DNA of 20,836 bases from a virus: positions 1 through 20,836 of the IMG/VR virus record IMGVR_UViG_3300035670_001433; one strand, 5' to 3'. Position numbers and translations under genes: made by a program. Below are positions 7,893 through 14,086 of this stretch, one piece after another. The notes below the pieces were generated by a model. It saw only the letters and a list, made by a program, of their open reading frames with translations. It was not told the origin of the DNA and searched no databases. Each line of letters starts with the position of its first letter. The first letter of the stretch is position 1.

Positions 7893-8357
7893 TTACTTCT
7901 TCGCCTTAGACGCTCGAATTGACTTTACCTTCTCCTCAATCTCATCAAATACTTCAACGTAGATACCATCTTCTCGATTAACAGTGTGTCGAGCAACCTC
8001 AAACTCATCAAGCTGTTCCTTTACCAATTCAAGGAGAATAGGCTGGAGCTTATTCTTTACAAGCTGTGCCTTCTGCTCAGTTGCTTCAATTGAATCAATC
8101 TCAGGTTGAAACTTCTTAGTAAGCTCTTGAATAACAAACTTCTTTGACTTAATTTCTTCGTTTAGCTTCTGAACCTCTTGGTAGATAGGATCGATAACGG
8201 TGTAATACTCTGCGTTTAGCTTATCGAGGATTGGATTGATTTCCTTCTGGAGTGCTGACAACTCCTTCTGCAACTCAGTTACAGTTTCGTTCTCAATCTT
8301 GATAAGACGCGAACCTTCGTAATTTACCTCAGCCAACAATGCTTTATCTATTTTCAT
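7893..8357 (-). CDS. Coiled-coil protein of unknown function inside the glycan cassette
   Basis: A 154-residue, highly charged, almost wholly helical protein. From about residue 25 to 115 it shows heptad-like spacing of Leu/Ile with Glu/Lys (for example LQKELSALQKEINPILDKLN). It ends in a Lys-rich tail (SIRASKAKK). There is no signal peptide or membrane segment. It sits between the GT-B gene (14 nt overlap) and the compact GT11 (no gap), so it is co-expressed with them. It could be a scaffold for the enzymes or a virion protein displaced into the cassette; nothing in the sequence settles this. Confidence 0.75.
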   Translation of the reverse strand: MKIDKALLAEVNYEGSRLIKIENETVTELQKELSALQKEINPILDKLNAEYYTVIDPIYQEVQKLNEEIKSKKFVIQELTKKFQPEIDSIEATEQKAQLVKNKLQPILLELVKEQLDEFEVARHTVNREDGIYVEVFDEIEEKVKSIRASKAKK

Positions 8358-9447
8358 TTTTTATTCCAACTAACTTATAAATACTTTCCAACCAAACACT
8401 CGCATACGTTTTTATATTGTAGTTTTCTAAGACGTAGTCGTGTGCTTTACATGCAAGCTCCTTATAAAAAGAATACCTGTTCTTGACATCAATTATTGTA
8501 TCATGCCACTGCGCATTTTGTGTCACAATTGTCATGTATGAGTTATCCACACCTTGATACGGGCTTGTTCCATCTTTAAAACCTTGAGCGATTACAGGGA
8601 TTTTAAGTAAGGACATCTCCAAGAACTTTAGGTTAGACTTGCACCTATTAAAGTAACTATCGTGGCGTGGGATTATTGCTACGTCTAGGGCCAACTTAGC
8701 TACTGTTTGCATGTACTCAGTGACTCTCACATACGGATGCCACTCAATGTTTTTTATAGAGTTCCAGAACTGATAGTCCTGCTCCATAAAACTTAGATGT
8801 GTGCCGTCTTTATACTTTATCCCCATAACCACAAGCGTTACATCATCTCGCTTATCTAACTGCTTAATCTGATTCTTTATGTGAATGTAATCGTCGTTTG
8901 TAGTAACCGAGCCTATGAAGCCAATGCGAAACTTACCTGTTGTATTAGGTTTGCAAGGGAACTTGTCGAGCGGATCAATACAGTTCTTTATAACAATTAC
9001 ATTAGGGTTTACTGCCCTGTATTCGTCTGCGAGTATTTCAGTTGATGCGATAGCTCCGTCACAGAGGGCTAGGATTTCATTGGTAAGCTTGCTCATCTCC
9101 ACCGCTATCTTCCTTTGACTATTGTTCTCAAGCCTTTCTAGGATTATCCCCTTACCTACAAGATAGGTGTCATCGTTCTCAAACACTACTTTCTTACCCA
9201 TAGTCTTTAATACTTTTACCAACTCCAAAGTCTCTTTAGTGTTGGGTCGTTGTAGGACAACTATATCTGCGCTCTTGGCTTTATCGACTATCTTAGTATG
9301 AGGAATATCTGTCGCCAACCTTACAAAATCTGAAACCACCATGCTGTTGCTGTAAACTCCTGGAAGATATCCTCGGTAGTAATAACAGAATGGATACTTA
9401 CCTGGTAAAAACAATATCTTACTTCTTGAGTGCGTTAAGGATTGCAT
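8344..9447 (-). CDS. GT-B glycosyltransferase (family 4/1-like)
   Basis: A 367-residue, two-domain enzyme. The N-terminal Rossmann-like half includes ADIVVLQRPNT and KKVVFENDDTYL (86-97). The C-terminal half begins after a linker at FRIGFIGSV (173-181), continues with VTLVVMGI, and carries CKSNLKFLEMSLLKIPVIA (269-287), the donor-binding region with the conserved Glu, as in GT4-type enzymes. It is soluble, with no export signal. The start at 9447 lies 29 nt inside the upstream gene; a later start near the ILFLPGKYPF segment is possible. Likely the first sugar-transfer gene of the cassette in transcription order. Confidence 0.87.
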   Translation of the reverse strand: MQSLTHSRSKILFLPGKYPFCYYYRGYLPGVYSNSMVVSDFVRLATDIPHTKIVDKAKSADIVVLQRPNTKETLELVKVLKTMGKKVVFENDDTYLVGKGIILERLENNSQRKIAVEMSKLTNEILALCDGAIASTEILADEYRAVNPNVIVIKNCIDPLDKFPCKPNTTGKFRIGFIGSVTTNDDYIHIKNQIKQLDKRDDVTLVVMGIKYKDGTHLSFMEQDYQFWNSIKNIEWHPYVRVTEYMQTVAKLALDVAIIPRHDSYFNRCKSNLKFLEMSLLKIPVIAQGFKDGTSPYQGVDNSYMTIVTQNAQWHDTIIDVKNRYSFYKELACKAHDYVLENYNIKTYASVWLESIYKLVGIKNENR

Positions 9448-9802
9448 CTAGTTTGTTTTCCATATTATTAACCTTTGTTTCGAGGACATCTATCTTACTT
9501 GGACTTGTTGGTGTGGACTCTAGCTTTACTTGCTCTATGTTTACTTTAGGAATAGGGGCGGTTCCAGCTCTCATATCTTCTACTTCTTTAGGAACTGATA
9601 TCTCATTGAGACGAGCTTTAGCGGCCTCCTTTTTATCCTCTTGTTTTCGGAGTAGGTCTTTGTATGCGCCTTCATTTACAACCTGCCCGTTTCTAATAAT
9701 CCAACCACCCTTAGATTCATCCAGTAGATTTATAATTTGTCCTTTTGTATTTCGAGTAACGGACTTCTTCGCCATTCTGCCAGCGATATTTATATTTGAC
9801 AT
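9419..9802 (-). CDS. Unknown protein with C-terminal coiled coil, leading the glycan cassette
   Basis: A 127-residue protein. The N-terminal part (residues 10-50) holds KSVTRNTKGQIINLLDESKGGWIIRNGQVVNEGAYKDLLRK-like polar sequence (described, no family recognised). The middle is Pro/Thr-rich. The last 25 residues form a short coiled coil with regularly spaced Leu/Ile/Val and Asn (KVNNMENKLDAILNALKK), as in oligomerisation tips. It lies directly downstream of the capsid gene's terminator and behind its own -10 box, with ATG 6 nt after TATAAT. It could be a head protein or the first gene of the glycan unit. Confidence 0.75.
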   Translation of the reverse strand: MSNINIAGRMAKKSVTRNTKGQIINLLDESKGGWIIRNGQVVNEGAYKDLLRKQEDKKEAAKARLNEISVPKEVEDMRAGTAPIPKVNIEQVKLESTPTSPSKIDVLETKVNNMENKLDAILNALKK

Positions 9803-9808
9803 GATTTA

Positions 9809-9836
9809 ATTATACAACGTGTGACTATTCATGCAA
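9809..9836 (-). promoter_or_regulatory. Sigma70-type promoter of the glycan cassette (TTGCAT - 16 - TATAAT)
   Basis: On the minus strand TTGCAT (9836-9831) and a perfect TATAAT (9814-9809) are separated by 16 nt. The ATG at 9802 follows 6 nt after the -10 box, so the transcript would be leaderless or nearly so. The phage's TTAATCCGACCA element is absent here, so this unit should obey different control from the structural operons. A terminator lies immediately upstream. Confidence 0.7.
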
Positions 9837-9837
9837 C

Positions 9838-9858
9838 AAAAAACCCCCTTTCGGGAGT
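9838..9858 (-). terminator. Rho-independent terminator after the major capsid gene
   Basis: On the minus strand ACTCCC-GAAA-GGGGGT forms a 6-bp stem with one T.G pair and a GNRA-type loop, followed by six T residues. It lies 14 nt after the capsid stop codon and just before the cassette promoter. Confidence 0.85.
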
Positions 9859-9872
9859 CCTTTGTTTTTGGA

Positions 9873-11061
9873 TTAGAGTCCAACTGCAACTGAGTGTGAT
9901 CGCATCTTAACTGCTGAATCATCTCGGTTCTCAACAACACCGTAACAGAGGTCAATGGTAACGAGGTCACCAAGGTACTCATGAACGTATGACTGCTGAA
10001 CTCGGACACCTTCTGAACCAACCATGCCCTTAGTTGCCTTAACTGGCATTGAGAGCCTTGCCCAATGGAAGGTATCTCGGTGAGCGAGGAGGTTGAGTCG
10101 TGCGCCGTTATCTCCAACTGCACCAGCACCAACTGGAACTGCAGGTGAAACAATAACTGGAATCGAGTAGAGAGATCGAGTAGGAGCTTTAGAGCGAGGA
10201 AGTTCAGTAGAAGTATTCTGCCAAAGGGTCATCTTATCAATAGAACCAACCTGTCGATAGAATGTGTTTGGGTGGAATACGAATGCTGTGTCTCCGCCGT
10301 ATACTGGTACTCCTGCGGTCTCAAGGATAGCGATAGCTGCGAGGACAGATGAGTCTGCCATGTTAGCAGTTCCAAGTCCAACTACGTTAGTAGTGATACC
10401 TGTGAACAATGCTGCAATAGCGTCTTCCAAATCCTGTGCAACTTCAAATGCACCTCCCTTAGCAATCTTCTCCTGGAGGTAGTAAGACTTCTTAACCTGT
10501 GCTGCCTCTCGGTCTTCGATAACGAATGAAGCCTCCTTCCATGTTGATACATCGAGGGTAACCTTGGTGTACTCAGGTGAAGAAAGAGTAACTTCGGTGT
10601 TTACGGTCTTCGTGTTAGTCGAAAGAGCTGAAAGGTTTGGAGTAAAGATAGTAGCACCGCCGTCTGCGAGTTCATCTGAGCGGTCAACGAAGAACGCTGC
10701 GAGCTGAAGTTCGTATCGGAAGTAGTCGTTAATCTTCTCTCCCCAAATCTGTGGGATATCTACTGTAAGGTCGCCGCCGTTGCCTCCAGTGAATCCATTA
10801 GTTCCTAACTTTACTGTTTGTTATCGTAAGCTTTTACCGCTTACTTCTTATAGTTCCCTATAAGTTCAGACTATGTCATCTCTTTCGAGTCGGGTATATA
10901 GTCGTTACACATTTATTATAGATATTATGGATCTATCTATAAATTTAGCTCGGCGTTGTCCACTTGTTTCAGTTGGGAGTTTCACCGAATTAGCCCAATT
11001 TTTTACCCTACATCAACTTTTTTGCCCTTTGTTAATGTTCGGTGGCCTTAGGTTAAGCCAT
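9873..11061 (-). CDS. Major capsid protein, gene split by a group I intron (join 9873..10808 and 11056..11061, minus strand)
   Basis: Exon 1 is only ATG GCT (11061-11056); exon 2 is 10808-9873. Together they encode 313 residues starting MALGTNGFTGGNGGDLTVDIPQ. The protein has the look of an HK97-fold coat protein: an N-arm, then IWGEKINDYFRYELQLAAFF, VTLDVSTWKEASFVIEDREAAQ, a spine-helix-like KSYYLQEKIAKGGAFEVAQDLEDAIAAL region, VFHPNTFYRQV, LYSIPVIVSPAVP, and ARLNLLAHRDTFHWAR near the end. Without the intron the exon 2 frame has no ATG or GTG start before its in-frame TAA at 10821-10823; the only alternative, a TTG at 10430, would lose 128 residues. It follows the scaffold-like gene and ends at a strong terminator, as expected for a highly expressed coat gene. 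Confidence 0.9.
10809..11055 (-). ncRNA. Group I self-splicing intron in the major capsid gene (247 nt, no ORF)
   Basis: Paired elements read on the minus strand. P1: exon GGCU with intron GGCC (11047-11044), with the required U.G at the 5' splice site. P10: exon 2 UUAGG with intron CCUAA (11052-11048), directly contiguous with P1 on the guide. P2: CATTAAC/GTTGATG (11037-11031 and 11017-11011). P4: CGGT/GCCG. P6: around ATAGATA/TATCTAT. P7: GACTAT (10903-10898) with ATAGTC (10874-10869). P3: TTGGG/CCCGA. P8: CTC-GAAA-GAG (10889-10880). P9: CTTATAG-GGAA-CTATAAG (10864-10847). P9.1: GTAAGC/GCTTAC (10844-10826). The last intron base is G (10809). The core resembles the intron in T4 td. There is no room for a homing endonuclease. 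Confidence 0.93.
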
Positions 11062-11079
11062 ATTATTTACTTATTTTTA

Positions 11080-11595
11080 TTATCTTCCTTGTGATTCTCT
11101 CCAAAGGGCTTTGTGTTCTTCAGGAGTTAATCCTTTAGATGTAAAGTCTTTGGCTTTCTTGACTGGAGCTGATCCACGGCTAGCAGGAAGTTTTACCTTT
11201 TTTGCCGCTTCTTTTATCGCTAGGAATATTGGGTCTTCTGTACACTCCATCATGGTTTTACCACGGAGCTTTGCGATAGTTTTTAGTTCGCTTAGAAGTT
11301 CATCCGCCATTCCCTGTGACTTCAAGATTCTTGAATCAACTACGTCTTCTGACAAGGGAGCGCTTGTAGTGTCGGCGGTCTTCGTTGGAGCGGATTTTGT
11401 CCTCTTCAACTCAGCTTCCGCCTTCTTTGCTCTAGCGAGTACCTGATTAAACTGTGATTTTGGAACTGTGTCCGCTACCACTGTTTCAGTCTCCTCTTGA
11501 GCAGGAGTTTCATTTGTCTCCTCTGCAACAGTATCTTCAACCACTTCTGGTTCAGGATTCGTGCCTTCCTGTGGCGTAATGTCTGTTTCTGACAT
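11080..11595 (-). CDS. Putative capsid scaffolding protein
   Basis: A 171-residue acidic, low-complexity protein. The first 45 residues are Glu/Thr-rich (ITPQEGTNPEPEVVEDTVAEE-like composition). A charged helix follows (KSQFNQVLARAKKAEAELKR), then a Ser/Thr/Ala linker, and a basic C-terminal region (AIKEAAKKVKLPASRGSAPVKKAK) ending EEHKALWRESQGR. This acidic N-terminus, central coiled-coil-like helix and basic C-terminus, immediately before a capsid gene, is the usual form of phage scaffolds, whose basic end binds the coat. No protease motif is seen. It starts 18 bp upstream of capsid exon 1 and about 67 nt after the late-class promoter. Confidence 0.75.
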   Translation of the reverse strand: MSETDITPQEGTNPEPEVVEDTVAEETNETPAQEETETVVADTVPKSQFNQVLARAKKAEAELKRTKSAPTKTADTTSAPLSEDVVDSRILKSQGMADELLSELKTIAKLRGKTMMECTEDPIFLAIKEAAKKVKLPASRGSAPVKKAKDFTSKGLTPEEHKALWRESQGR

Positions 11596-11668
11596 TTGAT
11601 TGGTGGTTCATGCCTCACACCTGGCGTTAATGACAGATTATGCTTACTGTCGAGCTGATAACATGATT
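11596..11668 (-). other. Untranslated leader of the scaffold/capsid operon with a small hairpin
   Basis: The predicted transcript from the promoter at 11696-11669 has about 65 nt before the scaffold ATG, unlike the leaderless portal and tail units. It holds a 5-bp hairpin GACAG/CTGTC (11651-11647 and 11636-11632) and a possible six-codon ORF, MLSARQ, beginning at 11664. I see no tRNA or riboswitch fold in it. Confidence 0.4.
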
Positions 11669-11696
11669 AGTATATCAAGTCCATTGGTCGGATTAA
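11669..11696 (-). promoter_or_regulatory. Late-class promoter of the scaffold/capsid operon (TTAATCCGACCA - 10 nt - TATACT)
   Basis: On the minus strand TTAATCCGACCA (11696-11685), 10 nt, then TATACT (11674-11669). It is identical in element and spacing to the promoters at 3366 and 14086. The TTAA overlaps the stop codon of the preceding small gene. Confidence 0.72.
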
Positions 11697-11875
11697 CGGG
11701 CGTAGTTTTTAACTATAGAAGTATTGACTTTATTACGCTCCGCAAACTCGTGTATATTGTTCTTAAATATCCCTTGATATCTCTTCAAGAGTCTTTCCAT
11801 TGCTTTACCATCGAGCTTCTTACCGCCGTTATCTCGATTGGTTAGGGGTGTCCTCTGTTCTTTTTGGTATTGCAT
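11693..11875 (-). CDS. Small basic protein of unknown function
   Basis: A 60-residue, Lys/Arg/Asn-rich protein: MQYQKEQRTPLTNRDNGG, then a helical KAMERLLKRYQGIFKNNIHEFAER and NKVNTSIVKNYAR. No family recognised. Its ATG at 11875 lies 47 nt inside the preceding gene, an unusually long overlap for this genome, so the true start could be the internal Met at residue 26 (MERLLKRYQG). It sits at the end of the portal operon, just before the scaffold promoter, and might be a small head-assembly or regulatory protein. Confidence 0.5.
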   Translation of the reverse strand: MQYQKEQRTPLTNRDNGGKKLDGKAMERLLKRYQGIFKNNIHEFAERNKVNTSIVKNYAR

Positions 11876-12053
11876 ATATGATGTCTAGATTCTCGAAAGC
11901 TTTGTCGATAATATCCTTAGCGTCGGCTATGCCTGACACATCACATCTGGTTAGCACTTTATCCTTTGCATACTCACCTAAAAAGGCAAGAATGTAATCT
12001 TGTACTTCCTTTTTAGTAGCTTTATCTGCGTAAAATCTTCCTAATATATCCAT
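11829..12053 (-). CDS. Small protein of unknown function in the portal operon
   Basis: A 74-residue protein: MDILGRFYADKATKKEVQDYILAFLGEYAKDKVLTRCDVSG, then a helical ADAKDIIDKAFENLDIIY and a polar tail. It begins TAATG-coupled to the upstream gene. The composition (alternating charged and hydrophobic residues, predicted all-helical) fits small phage head-region proteins between portal and capsid, but no function can be assigned. Confidence 0.7.
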   Translation of the reverse strand: MDILGRFYADKATKKEVQDYILAFLGEYAKDKVLTRCDVSGIADAKDIIDKAFENLDIIYAIPKRTEDTPNQSR

Positions 12054-12286
12054 TAGTCTATTGGTATTAGCTTTGCTGCCTCAGCCCTTGATAGGTTGCG
12101 ACTTGTGACGTTTGCCTTTACGTTTAACGCCTCTTGAACTGACAAGCCTGTAGTTCCAGCGTAGATGTTAGCTGCAATCTGAGAGCTACGAGGATTTGCT
12201 GTCGTGCCAGCGAGAATGTTTAGACAGTCCTTGTTAGTCCTGTTTGTTGTCAATGCGAGTCTGTTTAGTTCATCTTGTAGTGACAT
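12053..12286 (-). CDS. Small putative virion protein downstream of portal
   Basis: A 77-residue protein beginning MSLQDELNRLALTTNRTNKDCLNILAGTT, followed by the segment QIAANIYAGTTGLSVQEALN and ending SRAEAAKLIPID. The repeated LAGTT / YAGTT motif pair is notable. Such short proteins occur in many uncultured phage genomes next to portal or capsid genes. It is separated from the portal stop by one base and overlaps the next gene as TAATG. Structural role inferred from position only. Confidence 0.7.
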   Translation of the reverse strand: MSLQDELNRLALTTNRTNKDCLNILAGTTANPRSSQIAANIYAGTTGLSVQEALNVKANVTSRNLSRAEAAKLIPID

Positions 12287-12287
12287 A

Positions 12288-14051
12288 TTATACAGTGGTT
12301 AGTTCTTCTACTCCTTGTGCCGCTTGAGTTGCCTGTGCCGCCTGAGCTGATGGCGTAGGCTTGCTAGACTTCAATTGTCCAAACGAGATTGGAACGCCAG
12401 CCATTTCTACGATAGTACCGAATAGCTTTGATAGCACTGGATCTTCAAGAGCTGAGTAAGTTCCAGTTTGAGGATTAAACGTAGAGATAATCGTCTTTAG
12501 GATGCTGTCGAGTGACTGTAGGATTGCTTGCTTGTTCTTTAACTCACCAGTTACGTTAGCTGTGATATGACCTTCAACATCGAGGAAGCCTTCAGGAATC
12601 TTAATCTCTCGTTTGCTACCGTTCTTCCTGAGTGAAGTTTTAACTGACTCCCTGAACTGTGCATCTTGCTCTGGAGTAACTGGCTGTGCGAAAGGGCTAA
12701 GGAGTGCTTCGATAGCTTTGTTCTTTCCTTCGTAATTAGCTACAACCTCGTCAATCAAATCCAATTCTGCATCATCATAATCAGCAACAAGGTTATGTTC
12801 CTTAACTATTCGCTTCTTTAGTTCAGGTAATATCCACTCGTTAAGAATCTCTGTTTGGAAGATTCCCATTTCCTCTCGTCGATACTCAAATGGTGAATTA
12901 GCCACTTGATTAAGTAGGGCGGTCTGTGAGTATGGAGTTCCTGCGGTTGGAGCTTCACCAGTGTTTGCGTCGTAGGTAGAAGACGCTCGGTTGTACTGTG
13001 AGTCCCATAGGTTAATCATATTCTCAATCTGTGGGAGAGCGGAAGGGGAGAGGTTGATAGATGAAATAGACTTACCATCCTCAAGCTCGAAGATGTGTCC
13101 GCTTTTAACGCTAGTGAGTACGTTACCCGACACCTTCTTAGAGTTAGTTGAAAGGACAACTTTACCTGACAAGTCCATAGCGTTTCGCATCATAATCATG
13201 CTGTCGTTAGTCCATGACTGTGACTCAAATCCTTCCTCCCATACGCCTCGGCCTAGTCCTCGCTTTGGAATCCTCTGCCATGCGAGATACTTATACTTCT
13301 CATCAATTGACTTAAGAGTCTCATGATAGAGTCCAAACTTCTTATTGCCTACAATAGCGATGTAGAAACAGTATGTCTTATAAGTATACTGGTCTTCGTC
13401 CTCATTACCTGGCTCGTAGTTAGTAGGGAATGTTCCTGTAATCTCCTTAATCTCAACCTTTGCTGGCTTTCCTTTAAATTGCTTCTTGCACTGGTCTAAT
13501 ACTTCCTCTTTGTTGTCGTAGTCCATCATGGAGAAATCAGCGAGGTTCATGTAGTGAGTCTCGATTACAGCTCCTCCGAGAATGTCTGATGGGTCTACCT
13601 CTACGTTAGTCCAGTCTACAACTTCAATATTGATACCGTCTTCATCCTTTACTTTCTTTACAATTACACCTCCGTATTTAGCACGGGTATAACCTTGTTC
13701 ATTAAGAGACTCTGAGTAGTTAATCTCTTTAAGGAACTGGAATAGCTCCCTGTTGATGATCATGGCTTGAGTGCTGTACTTCAATGTATCAGCCTCAAAT
13801 CGAAGGTCTTTTACGTCTAGGTCTGTGCCTACTTTAGCGGTAGTAACTCGGTAACTTCCAATGTTAAAAAATGGCTTCTCTCGGCCCAACTCATCCTTAT
13901 TACCTGATAAATATGTGCTGTTATCGTAGAACTCGATTGTCCTGATTGTCTCCTTTAGATTATGGGTAAGTCCAGAAGCGACCTCCACTGATTCACTGTA
14001 GGCATCTACAATCTTGTCCAAATCAGCAATGATTTTGTATTCCGTATTCAT
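12288..14051 (-). CDS. Portal protein
   Basis: A 587-residue protein, within the size range of portals of short-tailed and other phages. It forms the dodecameric ring at one capsid vertex through which DNA is packaged, and docks the terminase. Evidence: position directly after TerL, size, mixed alpha/beta segments such as VVDWTNVEVDPSDILGG and YLAWQRIPKRGLGRG, and a long helical region around LNEWILPELKKRIVKEHNL. The C-terminus is Ala/Gln-rich (AQAAQATQAAQG). The start ATG lies 7 nt after a TATAAT box, so its message is predicted to be leaderless. Function is not shown by a single diagnostic motif, but the context is strong. Confidence 0.85.
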   Translation of the reverse strand: MNTEYKIIADLDKIVDAYSESVEVASGLTHNLKETIRTIEFYDNSTYLSGNKDELGREKPFFNIGSYRVTTAKVGTDLDVKDLRFEADTLKYSTQAMIINRELFQFLKEINYSESLNEQGYTRAKYGGVIVKKVKDEDGINIEVVDWTNVEVDPSDILGGAVIETHYMNLADFSMMDYDNKEEVLDQCKKQFKGKPAKVEIKEITGTFPTNYEPGNEDEDQYTYKTYCFYIAIVGNKKFGLYHETLKSIDEKYKYLAWQRIPKRGLGRGVWEEGFESQSWTNDSMIMMRNAMDLSGKVVLSTNSKKVSGNVLTSVKSGHIFELEDGKSISSINLSPSALPQIENMINLWDSQYNRASSTYDANTGEAPTAGTPYSQTALLNQVANSPFEYRREEMGIFQTEILNEWILPELKKRIVKEHNLVADYDDAELDLIDEVVANYEGKNKAIEALLSPFAQPVTPEQDAQFRESVKTSLRKNGSKREIKIPEGFLDVEGHITANVTGELKNKQAILQSLDSILKTIISTFNPQTGTYSALEDPVLSKLFGTIVEMAGVPISFGQLKSSKPTPSAQAAQATQAAQGVEELTTV

Positions 14052-14058
14052 TGCTTGA

Positions 14059-14086
14059 ATTATAGCTAACTAAATGGTCGGATTAA
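14059..14086 (-). promoter_or_regulatory. Late-class promoter of the portal operon (TTAATCCGACCA - 10 nt - TATAAT)
   Basis: On the minus strand TTAATCCGACCA (14086-14075), 10 nt, then a perfect TATAAT (14064-14059), with the portal ATG 7 nt further on. The element overlaps the TerL stop codon. It is the strongest of the three copies because its -10 box is the exact consensus. Confidence 0.78.

Noticed and set aside
8543-8551. Exact DnaA box TTATCCACA inside the GT-B gene
   Set aside because: It encodes part of a GVDNSY segment and stands alone in coding DNA, so it is probably chance. It also shows that single boxes deserve caution; the paired boxes at 17 kb are more credible.
9806-10430. Capsid frame starting at the TTG at 10430, and a 115-aa minus-strand frame at 9806-10153
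   Set aside because: The true capsid frame continues upstream to 10808 with clear coat-like sequence, and the intron explains the missing start. The 9806-10153 frame lies in the wrong frame across the coat gene and terminator.
10873-11094. A 73-aa plus-strand frame
   Set aside because: It lies inside the intron and shows no coding signature; it is a shadow on the opposite strand.
11600-11692. tRNA-like look of the stretch ending in ACCACCA
   Set aside because: No acceptor stem, no T-arm consensus and no anticodon arm in the right places can be folded on either strand.
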